From contig VTFK01000021.1 of NCBI GenBank assembly GCA_009617715.1, positions 992,001 through 1,056,000 of the forward strand: a stretch of 64,000 bases of DNA. The letters are read 5' to 3'. The notes beneath the pieces are model-generated. The model did not search any database. It was not told the DNA's origin and saw nothing but the letters and a program-made list of their open reading frames with translations. Below are positions 36,945 through 49,363 of the stretch, in pieces. Position 1 is the first letter of the stretch, and each line of letters starts with the position of its first letter. Made by a program: the position numbers and the translations under genes. The DNA is from Plectrocnemia conspersa (lineage: Eukaryota; Arthropoda; Insecta; Trichoptera; Polycentropodidae).

Positions 36945-37290
36945 AGAGTACCACAAGGATCCAATCTAGGTCTTCTGCTCTTTTTAAAAGCAAAGTACTC
37001 TTTGTTGTTGGAGAGAATTAAAACAAATCAAAGATATCTTTACAAGAGAAAGTACGGGTTTTATCCGTATTTGTTGTAGCCTAGTGCATTTTTGCTAGGA
37101 ACATTGGGATACAATTTATTGCATTTTTGGCGTAGCATCTACTAAATGAAACATTAAAGTTGCTAAGAGGCGATGTTAAAAACCCGTCAATGTTAGATGA
37201 CATTTGGCTGCGAGCTTTAGAGTGCCCTAAGGAGTCGTGATCGCGTCCCTTATTCTTATCATTGGGGCCAGGACGTCAGCGCTTGTAAAT
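36945..37290 (+). pseudogene. LINE relic (family 3), internally deleted
   Basis: Reads RVPQGSNLGLLLF (motif B, about 36947-36987), then jumps to the C-terminal block RYLYKRKYGFYPYL at about 37030. AFLLGTLGYNLL and a tail matching 14385-14475 follow. The catalytic FADD box and thumb are absent, so an internal deletion of several hundred bases is inferred. Same lineage as 32883-33700. Confidence 0.75.
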
Positions 37291-38220
37291 GCTCTTCTTG
37301 CACGAGCTATTTAACACATAACTATCTGAATATATATATTTTCCGTCTGAATATAAAGTTTATCTTGGGAGCTTTTAGATATAATTTACTAAGGTTACAA
37401 GGATTTTTTAAAATTATTTTTACAAAATACTGTGGGGAATCCCAAATTGTCAATAAAATTTCCTTACATTTTTTTTGCTTCTGAACACGTTCATGCGTTG
37501 TAATATCGCACACTATTTTGATATTTGTGAAGTTAACGGTTTATGTTTTTCTGGTTGGTATTTTGTGAAATATTGTCAGTATTTGTATCAATAAAAATGA
37601 TGGCCTTAATTTTTTTGTGGCTAATAAAGGATTTTTATTGGTCTTTGAATGAAAATTTAAGCTAAATTCAGCGATTTTTTGTTATAAGGTTTGCTTTGAT
37701 AAAGTTTTGTTTTTTAAGTATTTATAAATTATAGAATATCTGTTTCGCTAATTTACACACTTATGATTCATTAACATTAGTAATTCTCACAATTTTTCTA
37801 GTATACTATAACATTAATATTTTATAAAATAAAAATGTTACCCTTTTTATTAGAGAAAAATGATATAAAACGGGCCCTGTAAATTTATTGTCCATAATTC
37901 ACAGCCAGCAATTATTAGCTAGCAGCTTAACTAACGAATTCTGAGAATTTCGGTCATTATAGATACGGTTGATAAAATTTTTATTCATAAATGTTTTTCA
38001 AAGGCGTAAAAGCATTTTTTGTTGAGAAGAATCGTTACATTGTCTTGCATTTCGAAACAAAATAAAGGCGCAAAAAGAGCCATGGATGTTGGAGCGGTAC
38101 TAGTCACCTCGGTATAGCGACTCCCTGTATTGCTCAAGTATACAAACTGTTTCATTCTATGCTTTTTTCATGAGAGTATAAACAAATATTACATAGAATA
38201 TTCGATTGAGAACCATATTG
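37291..38220. other. AT-rich spacer
   Basis: Nothing recognised. CTAGCTAGCAGCTTAACTAA-like words near 37915 are of no clear origin. Confidence 0.4.
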
Positions 38221-38232
38221 GCGATAAAATAT

Positions 38233-38336
38233 GCTAGCGATCATTTGAGGGCTTTAAATTGTTTATGCGATCAATTGATGCGGCGGTAAATTGCTAGCGA
38301 TTAATTGCTGGCGGTAAATTGCGGGCAATAAATTTG
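38233..38336 (+). repeat. Degenerate 28-bp minisatellite
   Basis: About three and a half units of CTAGCGATTAATTGCTGGCG plus GTAAATTG. The two right-hand units are best conserved, the left ones diverged. Confidence 0.75.
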
Positions 38337-38639
38337 CATTTACAACTTTAATTCGATTTAAAAAACATGTAAGTTAAAAAGTAAGTATTATGCTATAAAA
38401 ATATACATTCATTGATACAAAGCCAGAAAAAAATAATTTGCAGAACGATTCTGAAAGATTCAGCACATATATAAGAGCAGTTGTAAATGAACGATACACA
38501 TATTGTTTTTAAACATATAAGTTTAAACAAAGAATGAAAATAAAAATATTGTATAAAACAAAGACCTGAATTACAATCTCATATGAAACCTAGTGATTTT
38601 AAATTTATGTCGTGCTTGAAAGATACATTAGGGATAATT

Positions 38640-38930
38640 ATTAAATTATATTTCCGATTCATTATAACAAAGATTTTCCCCCTACATTTTCCTTATATCT
38701 CGTATACATATCGAGATCAATAATTAACAATAAAATCCAGCTAGGTCATGCTATAAGCTGTAATAATAGTTTATGATGAATAAAATATATAAACATGATT
38801 TTCAGAATTTGATTTTAATCTTGTGTTGCACTATTTATTTAATAGCTATTGATTGTGTTTACACTGTTATGACGCATTAGGCTAGCGCCTGGTATGTTGC
38901 AATGGTAGATTAATAAAAAACAGATTTTAG
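38640..38930 (+). repeat. Interspersed SINE-like repeat, copy 3
   Basis: AAAATCCAGCTAGGTC at about 38733 matches copy 2. GCTATTGATTGTGTTTACAC, ATGACGCATTAGGCTAGCGC and TGTTGCAATGGTAGATT (about 38843-38912) match copy 1 and the A-box-like core. Confidence 0.55.
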
Positions 38931-39289
38931 CTTATGTTTTTTAGAAATACTATTATAACAGGCAGAGTGCAGTGAATATTTCCTAATTCATACTTAATTT
39001 CTAATAAAATCGCTATTTATAGTATTCTATCTATGTTTTTTATGATATTAAAATAACTAGGTAATATATTACTACAATAATTTTACTCTTATAATCTTAT
39101 ATAATAATTTTAATCTTATGCATTGTTGCCTTCTAAAAACTGATCTTTATAACAAATATTGGCCCTTTAACTAATTTATTTTTTGTGAATAAACATTTTA
39201 TCGAATTATTCTTCAAAAACACATAAATTAATTCATAATAGGTCTTATAAAATAAAATATGAAAACCCGAAAAAATTCAGGCGTAAATT
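38931..39289. other. AT-rich spacer
   Basis: No feature recognised. Confidence 0.4.
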
Positions 39290-39700
39290 ATGCAGTGATA
39301 TTCCCGGACATTATTGTCATTTGTGAAACAAGAAGGGCGGCGCCCTAAGCCGCCGCAAATGGGCCCCCGCCCAAGGGAAGAAATCAAATTAATATCGGGT
39401 AGAGGCGGGCGGGTGTATTCCACCCCAGGTGGGCGACAGGGCACGATATAAAAATGGCGGGGCGATATTTATTGTAAATGAAGTTGCGGGATTTGAACTA
39501 ACGTCTTGTAACTAATGCCCCCCGCCGGTTAAGACGGACACTAATTTGCTTTTTATGGCGCACCCTTAATTTGATTTGGCGGCCCTTTTGCCTGTTTGCG
39601 GGGAGGGCAATTAATTTCGCGGGATTATATTTTTTTTCTCGCGGGGGATGCCGAGAACGGTGGCGTCGGCAAACTTTTTTCACCGAATACAAATACAAAT
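39290..39700. other. GC-rich island with YY1-like site
   Basis: GGGCGGCGCCCTAAGCCGCC and AAAATGGCGG (39451-39460) in a sharply bounded block. The 71-codon minus frame ending at 39498 is not recognisable. Confidence 0.35.
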
Positions 39701-39949
39701 TGATTAAGAGCATTTTATTTATTTTCTAAAAGCTTCAGTTTGTTAAAATTTAAAGGTCATTCTGACAATCAATAAAATAAAAAATGTAAGGTCTTGCATT
39801 CACAGTATTTTCACAACAACGTAAAGTAAATATTGTGAGCAAATATTTGCGTTAATAATTAGAATATTTCCTAAGACGGTAATCACCCATAAGTATCGTT
39901 TGAATCGTATGAAAATAATGCGGTTTAAATAATACGTTCTACCCTTCGA

Positions 39950-40290
39950 CTAATACCATTGTTCTTCTTCTCTTTAGTTACTGATCGTCGGAGTGGCCAT
40001 CTGGACCGTTTTTATTTTATGGCGTAAACATAAGTGTGTCCAAGATGCGATGTAATTGTCCGCAAATATGCAATTCATCAAGGCTGTCTCGAACCAGCAT
40101 TATATAAATGTAACACTTGCTCATAAAGGAGAGATGTACCAACAGAGACGCCACGGAGTCACAGCATGGACAAGAAACATATTAGCGGATCATCCAGAAA
40201 TCATAGCGGATCGCTCAACGAAGTCATAGCGGACAATAATACAACTCGACACGCCAGCGAAGACTGGATGTGATTTATATATATTTATAA
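39950..40290. other. Mixed block with short CATAGCGGA repeats
   Basis: ATTAGCGGATCATCCAGAAA, CATAGCGGATCGC and CATAGCGGACAA follow each other within 70 bases (40170-40235). No coding frame recognised. Confidence 0.35.
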
Positions 40291-40499
40291 AATAAAATAT
40301 AACCAGTTTTTACATATCTATTTGGCTACAAAGTCACATATAAAAAGCTTTAGGGTAATAATTGATGTTTTACTTATAAATAAATATACTTATAAAATAT
40401 TTTCAGATAATTAAAAAATATTTCACTACCTTAAAATAAATTTGGTTCTTAAATTATTTAATTGAGCGATCAAATTATATTTTTACTAATAAGTAAAAA

Positions 40500-40900
40500 G
40501 ATTGCTGAGCACTTCTCCTTTGCATTTCACCATCGAGCCAAGCTTTGTTTAATTTGGCCGATGGTTCCGGGCGATTAAAGTTTTACGCATACCTATTATA
40601 AAATCACTTCGATTTTTCGCCACGAGAATATAATAAAAACGCGAATTACCGAAAAAAGGCACGAAACGAAAGCGACAGCGAGAGAAGACAACCAATTAAA
40701 AGCCCGTTACGGACTATTAACTTTGAACCTAAACATAAAAATTTTGCAAATTGCACACTGTGCCACCGGTTAATTAATGGTCGAAACTTCATTTGCATGA
40801 AATCTCAATTGCCCCCTTCTAAATATACCTATACACATAAATACGCCCATCAAATGCCAATTGCCTTTGAGTGTCTTCCTAATTTCGACTAACGATTGGT
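40500..40900. other. GC-richer island
   Basis: Mixed composition with CGAAAGCGACAGCGAGAGAAG-like purine runs near 40665-40686; no exon supported. Confidence 0.3.
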
Positions 40901-41184
40901 TTTATGTTCAGATACACGACTCTTTTAGATTACGCGTCCATTTATTTGTTTTAATAAATTTAAAATATACGAAATGTAACCAAAAGAATTGGATGTTTCA
41001 GTGACATATTCAGAAGTATATCGCTAGTCGCTATCAACAGGCTTTAGCGAGCCAGAAACATGGTTTTAATCCTCGACGTTCTACAGTCACTAACCTCTTA
41101 TGCATAACATATGTAGTGCCCATCTATATACTATTAACCCATTACATATAAAACTTGAGTTTAAGAATATTAATAGAGCAGTCT

Positions 41185-41240
41185 GTAACGGCACAGACTA
41201 GTGATTCTGAGGTTAAGGGTTCGAGCCCCTGTAGCAGCAC
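41185..41240 (+). tRNA. tRNA-like remnant or SINE head
   Basis: GGTTAAGGGTTCGAGCCCCT (41211-41230) is an excellent T-arm/B-box. CAGACTAGTGATTCTG upstream could form a 4-bp anticodon-type stem. No full cloverleaf or acceptor stem can be drawn, so a functional tRNA is unlikely; a tRNA-derived repeat or pseudogene is preferred. Confidence 0.3.
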
Positions 41241-42089
41241 TCAAATTCGTATTTATAAAAAATTCGCTATTAATAAAAACTGGCCCTAGCTGCAGTGACA
41301 TTTATTGATTATGAATTGTATTACATGCAATAATTAATATTACAGATGTCACTGATTCCTAAGCTTTAAGTCTGGTGCTTAATGCTTGCTTGTAGGTTAG
41401 TACAGATTTACTCAGATCACAACAAATCAGGGCGCAACAAAATATTAAAAAAAATTAAAAATACTATTTAATTATTTTTCACGATTCAAGTTACCTAGAT
41501 AGTGTTTTTTTGCCTGATTATAATTATTCAATAAATTCACACATTCAATATATAAAAGATAGCGTAACAACATGACAATGGCAGCGGCGAAAACAACTGT
41601 ATAGTAACCACAGAGCAAAGAATATAAAGGTAGCTAACCAAAGCGCGCAATGTAAAAACGACAAGATGTAGATTCGCTTTATTTTAAAAATATGCTTAAC
41701 CCTTAAATTTAATAACATTAAAAGTATGGTTTTAAATTTTAATGCAATGTAAAAATATTATATTTATATATAATACATATTTTAAAAGGTTTGTATTATA
41801 TTTTTTTTGTAATAGTTTTATATGATATTAAATACGTTTTTAAATGCTTTTATGAAGATATATATTATACTTTTATATCATTTTTTCTATTACACAAATG
41901 AAAAAGTATTATTTCGCATTTCTTTCTTTTTAAGTTTTTTCGGTAATCGCCAGTTTGACAAAAACTCTCTTTAAGAGTTTAGAATGTTTGAGTAGCTACT
42001 AATTTGTACAAAAGCTAGCATGGCTTATTGGAACTTTTGACCATCATGATGGAATTTGATAGAATAGTAACAGACTTTTCTATCAAATA
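41241..42089. other. AT-rich spacer
   Basis: Small mixed block near 41570-41690; otherwise AT-rich, nothing recognised. Confidence 0.4.
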
Positions 42090-42180
42090 ATATCTATCCA
42101 GTTTGTTGTATGTATTGATATTGAAAAAGCTATCGACAAAGTTTCTCATAGATTATTAGTAAGAAAAATGTCGAAAATCG
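42090..42180 (+). pseudogene. LINE motif-A fragment
   Basis: Reads CIDIEKAIDKVSHRLLVRKM followed by SKIG, the motif A region of LINE reverse transcriptases. Neighbouring domains are not recognisable. Orientation is opposite to the next LINE relic. Confidence 0.65.
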
Positions 42181-42359
42181 GTTGCTTAGATTTATTTATT
42201 TTTATTACAAATCTGATCATCACGATTTTAATGCGCCATAAAAAAATAATAAACATTAAAAAATAATAGTTAAAAAAAAGTTATGGCGCACACTTAAAAT
42301 ATACGAACACATCCCACATACTTTTTCCAAAATCGCAAAAATTGACATTATTGTTTAGA

Positions 42360-42820
42360 AGCTTTATAACTAATGTAAGAGTAGCGTTCAAAGTAACGGA
42401 CAAGAATAAAGGATGCGATCGCGACTCTCTAGGGCAGGGCTCGGCAACCTATGACCCGCGGGTCACCAAGTGACCCGTTTGATGATTTGAAGTGACCCAT
42501 TTCTGTTCTGCAAATATCATTTTTTTAACGTGTTACGATGTCACGACTAGACCACATATATGGTTGTTAGGACCAAAAATATTCACTAACCCGAATAGTC
42601 TTTTTAATAGTCACATTTTAATTATTTTGACCCGCAGCCAAAAAAGGTTGCCGAGACCTGCTCTAGGGTAACCAAAAGTATTGACGGATTATCGACATTG
42701 CCCCTTAGATATAAAAAAATATAGCTTCATTGAGTAAACGCAACGCAGAAAATGCAATGAATTGTATCCTAACGCTCCTAGCAAAAAGGCATTAGAATGT
42801 AATAAGGATATCTTATAAAT
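42360..42820 (-). pseudogene. LINE C-terminal relic (family 3) split by a hAT insertion
   Basis: On the minus strand from about 42820: AAGATATCCTTATTACATTC, a CTAGGAGCGTTAGGATAC block and the GTCAATACTTTTGGTTAC stretch. After the inserted element it continues with GAGTCGCGATCGCATCCTTT, which matches 37225-37260. The two halves join cleanly at CTCTAGGG. Confidence 0.7.
42435..42660. mobile_element. hAT miniature element (226 bp) nested in LINE relic
   Basis: Ends CAGGGCTCGGCAACCT and AGGTTGCCGAGACCTG are inverted repeats (16 bp, one mismatch). A perfect 8-bp duplication CTCTAGGG flanks them (42427-42434, 42661-42668). Subterminal GACCCGCGGGTC words are typical of such hAT families. No transposase coding. 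Confidence 0.95.
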
Positions 42821-43339
42821 TTTCATTAAATTCTCTTAAACAACAAGAAGCTCTTTGCTTCAATCCGATTTCAGACAATAGAGCCATTACGCGAACCGGC
42901 AATAAATTATTGAAAGATGCGTTCCAAAACACCCATGTATTGCATAATAACCACGCAAACTTTCCAAAGCCTGCAATTACTACAAAACTATTCAAATATA
43001 ATATATATTTTTTTGAAAAAATATAAAACACGACTTAATGATTACATTTTGAAATTACACAAGAAAAAACACAGGTGATAAAATAACTCATAAAAAGAAT
43101 TACACACGCAATAGATTCTACATTCTCCAGAAATCTCTCAGTTTGCATTTAAAATATAAATAAAATATACGATAGCCTATTTTTATTAAATTAAAAATTA
43201 GCTCATGGAAACTTATTTCTTCAGCTTTAATTAATCAATGTTACCTAAAAGCTTTTTAAATGTTTAATACTGTTTTTTTATATTTAATTTTTAGAAAAAT
43301 TGAGCTAGTGTTGTAAAAAAAGTGTTTCGTTTTAACCCA
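42821..43339. other. AT-rich spacer
   Basis: No feature recognised; the 72-codon minus frame is not identifiable. Confidence 0.4.
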
Positions 43340-43720
43340 CATTAAAATACTGTTACGCCATATCTCTCCCTACAGCGACGATAAATATATATCATCAACT
43401 ATCCCAAGATTGTTTTTTTGTATTCCCGGCCCCACATGATCCATGTATCATCTCACAAATGACATGTGGTCACTTTAAAACAATAAACCCCAAAGTCATT
43501 ATGCCGCACACCTTGGGTGATGGATACGTTAGGTGCGAATCCATCTAAAAAATCCCTTTGTCGGTTATTTGAAAGGCGTGAGCTTTTAGTACGGGGGCCG
43601 CAAGCAATATGTTTTAACCCATTAATGCTCGTAGGTGCGATTAGGAACGGGTTAACTTGAATTATTGTCATAATTAGGACTTAACGAACGGCGCTGATTG
43701 CGTTCATAGATCATCGCCTA
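43340..43720. other. GC-richer island
   Basis: Sharp block with ACGGGGGCCGCAAGC and CTAGGAAGGGCC words; no exon supported. Confidence 0.3.
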
Positions 43721-44509
43721 GGAAGGGCCTTTGGATATAAAAAAAAACAATTTAATTAAAAATAAATCGAATAGTCACGCGTTAAGCTACAATGGCTATT
43801 TGTATTACTCAAAACATGCATTATTATTTAGTAATAAGCTATGAATATTCCTGGGTTTGCTTAAAAATATTCGAAAAATAAGGATTCATTCCGTGATCTG
43901 TGCGAAAAAAGGAACTACCGTTCTTTATATAGCAATGGCTTCATAAATTTACAGAAATAATAAAATATGCCTAGCAAAAATATTGTGATACATGTTTAAC
44001 TTTATAAATATTGTTAGGAAGTATAGAGAATTCTTTAGTTGCTTAAGCATTTCAGATCATATACGTTCTTAAAAAAATAGTATTTGTCTCTAAAAATAAG
44101 TATGATTAAATACTATCAGTTAATAATCTATGAATATTAAAGTAAACATATTTATTCACCATAAAAATATGTCATGTTATTCACGAGCTGAATATAAAAT
44201 TTAATGAGTATGTTATTAAAGTGTTTTATGTTATATAAATGGAAAATGATATTAAAACGAATGATCTCCTACTGTTTTATTCTCGAGTCGATCAAAAATG
44301 TATTATTTAAATTGTTACTAGCCTCGGTAAATTATTATAAATTATATTAAATTTGTACGTAAATCATAAACAAATTACCCCCCAAAGCTTAATGCTACAG
44401 GAAGTGAAAAATCATTAAAAATTAAGCTCGCATATAGTATTAGTGCACAAATTATATCATCATGATGCATATACATATGCTGAGCGTATTATTTATTGAA
44501 TAAAAAATA
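43721..44509. other. AT-rich spacer
   Basis: No feature recognised. Confidence 0.45.
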
Positions 44510-44790
44510 ACAGTCATTACTGCGCGAGATCGGTGTCAGAACGATAATTTCGACACGTGATGAAATTGCTATCCAATCCCAGATAAGATTCGTATCTCTG
44601 TGGCCGTCGAAGGCATCGCCCCGGAACGAAAATGACAAAGCCTCCCATTTCGGTCGATTTGTGTAATACAGACAAAATAATAACCAGCCAGATAAGATCT
44701 AGAATGAAAAAAAATGGATTTCGTACTAGGAACGTTCCGAAATATTGTCAAATGGTGTTTTAACGATCGGGAAAATGAAGCCGATTGAAT
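44510..44790. other. GC-richer island
   Basis: Mixed block with GGCCGTCGAAGGCATCGCCC; minus frame 44569-44751 unidentifiable. Confidence 0.3.
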
Positions 44791-45007
44791 TGATAACGCT
44801 TTTTTCTTATATTTCTATCAAAAATAAATTATATGTATATATAATAGTACTTGTATTCAATTCTATAGTAACTTCAATAAGTAAATTAAAAAAAATATCT
44901 AGCTTTCATTAAATATATTTTTGTTCTTTAATTAACAGATTTTTAATATTGAGAATTTGATTAGATAAACTGCTCTATAAATTTAAGATCGAATATCTTT
45001 TTAATAT

Positions 45008-45165
45008 TTGAGCCGTAAGTGCGACAAATTCATTTTGTTAAAAAAAAAAGTTCTGTTTTTAATCAATTCACAATCATATACATTTTTTATTAGTAATTTA
45101 TTCGGGTCAATGATATTAATTGCTTATTGATTTTAAAAGTGAGGCAAGTCCACTCAAAATAAAAT
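45008..45165. repeat. Worn copy of the GAGCCGTT foldback repeat
   Basis: TTTGAGCCGTAAGTGCGACA with TTCATTTTGTTAAAA, and TTATTGATTTTAAAAGTGAG at 45126, match arm sequences of the element at 56156-56305. Confidence 0.55.
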
Positions 45166-45313
45166 AATTTTAATAAAAATTGAAAAGCGTGCTATGTTAG
45201 TTGGTTTCCATAGCTACGAGTTTTACAGACAAATGGTTTTACACAGAAGAATGCGAGAGATAAATTATAGGGGAACGCAAAGGACTCGAAGTTTTAAATA
45301 TTATTAAATATTA

Positions 45314-45347
45314 TAAACTACGGCCCGCGGGCCAAATCCGGCCCTTC
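45314..45347. mobile_element. hAT end fragment
   Basis: AAACTACGGCCCGCGGGCCA followed by AATCCGGCCC is the subterminal signature of many non-autonomous hAT elements. No partner end or duplication was found. Confidence 0.5.
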
Positions 45348-45589
45348 ACCCTTGTAAATGCATTTTAAAATATTTTTTTATTTTAAAACTATTAAAGAAT
45401 ACGGCATTAAATTCAGTTGCATTTAGTTATTTGTTTTTAATTTAATTTATTTTGATCGTTTTACGAATTTTATAATACGTGAGATTGAAAGCACATTTCT
45501 TAAATTAACAAGTATTATATAATAGAATATAACAATATATATGTGCATGAATGAAAGCGACGAAACGCGCGATGGCGCATAGCGAATCT

Positions 45590-45790
45590 CATTTATTAGA
45601 TACGATTTTTCATATGGGATTGCGCCCTGGGCGGCAATATTTTGTTCCGCTCTCGGTGTAATCACCTCAAATTGCTCACCTCGTGGCATTTATTGTTTTA
45701 AAATTTTTGTGGCCAGCGATGACGACTTTGCGGCCACCGGAGACCTGTCATTATGCGGCCACCTCGAGGCGAGACTTTGACATGTTCATC
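45590..45790. other. GC-richer island
   Basis: GCGGCCACCGGAGACC and GCGGCCACCTCGAGGC, two related words 38 bp apart, in a mixed block. Confidence 0.3.
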
Positions 45791-46229
45791 TGACTGACTA
45801 TGTTGTTCCTACTACGATTAGATAAATTACAAAAAATATATACATATCTATTATATAATAAATTAAACATAGCAATAGCCTTAGGTGTGATTAGCTTACT
45901 GTAAAACATAACTTTGCATCCACAATTCTTATCTATATGCAATGAAAATTTAATCGTTAATTTAAAATCGACTTGTACTAAGATTATGTAAAGGCAGTTG
46001 ATTTAAATATATTATATTAATACAAAAAATACATGTTGACTCCTAATTAAGATTGGCGATTGATCGAAGATTAGATTTGCACTCATGTACTGACTTAAAA
46101 ATATAAGTAGCTACATTCACAGCTTAACTTTAATCAAATTTAATTAACCAATAAAAATAAATTGTATTTAATATACAATGGTAGAAAAACGAAAATAGAA
46201 ACATAACAAAAAACATAAATTATCAGGTA
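45791..46229. other. AT-rich spacer
   Basis: No feature recognised. Confidence 0.4.
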
Positions 46230-46230
46230 A

Positions 46231-46252
46231 CATCATCATCATCATTATCATC
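46231..46252 (+). repeat. CAT microsatellite
   Basis: Seven near-perfect CAT units with one TAT interruption. Confidence 0.85.
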
Positions 46253-46254
46253 GA

Positions 46255-46640
46255 AAATCACGATTGCGACGCGCGCGATATAATTGCGTTTCAATTAACG
46301 TATTCACCGCGCCGCGCCGGCCGATTCGAAATAATAATAATTTAACCCCTTCGCCGCCGGCGGGTATGAATTACGAGCGTTAAAAGCCGACAGTTAGCCA
46401 GAGACCACACAAAATGGCCGCCGCGGTAGCTAATCGGAGTGTGAAGTTAAAAAAATAAACGGTGCGCTTCCGCTTCACACGGATCCACGAAATTAAAAAA
46501 AAATGATAATGACGATGTATCATTACTTCATAATAATCATTAGGTACCAGAAAGTTGGTTGGCTGGAAGATGGAAGAGAAAGATATAGATTTTTTGTAGC
46601 CAGTCGATTGCGTGTTTTAGAGAACACGCGAAATGTGTTT
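46255..46640. promoter_or_regulatory. GC-rich island with a strong YY1/Pho-like site
   Basis: CAAAATGGCCGCC at 46410-46422 fully matches the YY1/Pho consensus. It is surrounded by CGCGCCGCGCCGGCCG and GCCGCCGGCGGG. No coding exon is supported. Confidence 0.4.
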
Positions 46641-47553
46641 GCTTTGTGGGTGGCTAAACTGTAATAATATGTAGGTTTGTTTGTAGATGTGATGTTGGGT
46701 TACGAGTGTAAAAGGTTAATCTTGATGGTATATGTTTGCTTAAAAAAATATAACTACTCATTATCTTTAAGCTCGATATTACATTTGAGCAAATTTTAAT
46801 GTTATATATAGTAAGAATAATATTATAATTATATGTAATGTTGGATGTTCTTAGATAACTATATATTATCACTAATTTTTAATATGTTTGTTTTAATGTA
46901 TATTGCTATATTCTGTTTGAATTTCTAAGTAAGTTTCGCATTACAGCTTAAAAAAAATGTGTTTATAAAAGGTTGAGAGCTCATTTATAATATAAGTCCA
47001 TTGCCAAATATTAGCAGCAAAACCCTAAGGGATTAATGAAAGTATGTAGAATCTAACTAATAAAAATGACACTCAAAATGTGCTTATTAAATCTAGAGAC
47101 ACAAAAAAAAAATAACAATAATAACTATTTTAGTTACAGTGATATTACTGACATCTTTTGAAAAATATCTTATTAAATACGTCACAGAAAATATGCAGTT
47201 GAATGTGTTTTTTTAGATAGCTTAAATATCAAAACGCGCAAATTTGTGCTAAAAAATATACGTGAACTCTGTACGAGTCTTGAAAGAACATTATTTAATG
47301 TCCTGCGTCATGCGTTTCTTTATTAAAAATATACTGAGCTATTATCAAGTTTGCCTCTACATCAGTGAACGTCGGAGCTTTAACTTTTTATCCAAAAAAC
47401 ACGCACGTTGGTCTAGCACAATCACGCGTTAAGCGGTGACAACCAGTTACTGTGAATAATTTGTGCGAAATATTTATTTTTATATCGACGAGTGTTGATA
47501 GGGTTTGCCAAATTTATACATATATGATAATAAATTTCACAAGAAAATTTTAA
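46641..47553. other. AT-rich spacer
   Basis: No feature recognised; the start of the hAT gene relic to the right is not detectable here. Confidence 0.4.
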
Positions 47554-48613
47554 ATGTTTGTTCAATTTAGAAATATTTCTAGTCATAAACGAATATTTTA
47601 TAAAGCACGGTTTAGATTAGAAGTGAGTTTTTGGTATTTGCACAGATTATGCCCCAGAAATGACAGGGGTACATTCAAAGATTCAGTTGCAGTTGCGAAT
47701 GTTGAATTTTTAACTAATCACTGTGTAATCTATTCTCAAGTGCTGGCGTCAAAAGTAATGCTTCCCGAACTCCCGAATTTTGTAAATTTTATAAGAAAAC
47801 TTACTGATAGTAGGTTATTTTAGCATAAATGTAATAGTATGGGTTCTAAACACAACGATATTTTTATTAAACTAAAATTATATGCCTATCGGAGCGAAAA
47901 ATGTTAATGCGTATTTTTGAATTGAAGGAAGAAATTCATTATTTTCTTATATTGCGGATAAACGTATGGGATTATCTAAATTATTTAACAATGAGAAATG
48001 GACCTTGAAGTTGACATATATGATTGATATATTTAACGAGGTAATTAAACTGAATTTACAGTTTCAAGGTGTATTACTTAATTTTTTTAGTGTAGCAAAA
48101 ATGATTGAGGCATTTAAAAAAAATATTTTCTTAAAAAGAAAAATGGAAGAAGGAGTGTTTTCTACGTTTTATTTATTTGCAACCATGATTAATTCAAACA
48201 ATGATAATTCTAATCTTATTTAGATAATTATAAAGCATTTAAACATGAATTTTACTAATTTTATTAAATATTTACCTTCTGAAAATAGTCACTCACGTTA
48301 TCTCAGGAAAATGCATTGATTGAATTATTGTGCAATTTCACTTTTAAAAAAATATTTAAGAATGAATCATTGGAACAAAAAGGAATAATCAGAATTGAAT
48401 GAAAGAGCTATTAAGAGATTGCTGCTATTCAAAACAATCTATATTTGTGAGCAAACATTCGCGAAAATGGTGTCATTAAAAACTAAACATAGAAATACAA
48501 TTCAATTAGAGGCACCTCTTCGAATTGCAGCATCTACAATTATGCCTAGGTTTGACGAACTAGTTATTAATGATAAAATAATGCATCTGATGTGTGAAGA
48601 GAATATTGATTGA
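47554..48613 (+). pseudogene. hAT-type transposase relic (GTF2IRD2/ZBED5/SCAND3-like)
   Basis: Three frames give successive pieces of the C-terminal two thirds of this family. The first, 47554-47823, has NVEFLTNHCVIYSQVLASK (family pattern HC..H.E.LA.K) and FVNFIRKLTDSRLF. The second, 47966-48223, has KWTLKLTYMIDIFNEVIKLN, LQFQG and KMIEAFKKN (pattern W...LAYL.DIF..LN.LN..LQG). The third, 48395-48613, has LLFKTIYICEQTFAKMVSLK then TKHRN (pattern L.F.T.YLCE.GFS....IKTK.RN.L), the hAT dimerisation region. Segment 1 is in another frame from 2 and 3, and stops lie between them. BED finger, N-terminal catalytic part and element ends are not seen, so it is inactive. The original length would be about 600 residues. 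Confidence 0.85.
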
Positions 48614-49363
48614 TTCTGGCTAAAAATCTTGTTTGTTACAAAACTATAATATCATGGTTGATGTCGCCTTTTGTCCGTGATCGTGGGAAAATTTTAATAT
48701 ATGAATTTGCTTGTTGTGAAAGTACGTGAACCGACTTAACTGTCCTATATATTATTGGCTGCAAAAGTGTGTTTCTACTATGAGCAAAGGATTAACAGAA
48801 AAGTGACGATCATTGTCAACTTGAAAGCATCATTAAATTATATAATCTTATATTTATAAATCACCTAATTAGACATGCAGAATTTGATCTTTTCATATTT
48901 TCATAAACAAAGGGTGTCATAAAACTTACATTGTAAAAAAATACTTTCTAACTGTAATGTCCCTTTACAATGCCCCGCTCCACTAAATGGATTTTGCGAA
49001 ATATCCTGGGAATTGTGTGAGATATATATATATATATTTCATATAAAAAAATTAATTATTATATTTAACTTCAAATAACCGGGTACCGGTTTAAAATAAC
49101 AGGGTACTCGGTTTTTTTTAAATGCCCCAATAAAAAGTTACGTAAAAAATTTCATCAAAGGATGCACCCAATATTCTTTGTCTATTATTTTTTATCTTTC
49201 AAATTAACAATGCTATTATTGTAATTTCGTCAACGACCAATCAGCACGAATGTACTGCACAAGTTAAGTTGCTCAGCTTGGTATTTTTACTTCCAACTTA
49301 ACCGTGATTTTAATTCTTTAAAGTTATTTAATTTTATTTTAAAATATGTATATTTTCTATGTA
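48614..49363. other. AT-rich spacer
   Basis: Includes an AT dinucleotide run at 49022-49038 and paired CCGGGTACCGG/CAGGGTACTCGG words near 49080-49110. No gene. Confidence 0.4.

Noticed and set aside
41185..41240. A functional tRNA gene
   Set aside because: The T-arm is convincing, but no acceptor stem or full cloverleaf can be drawn.
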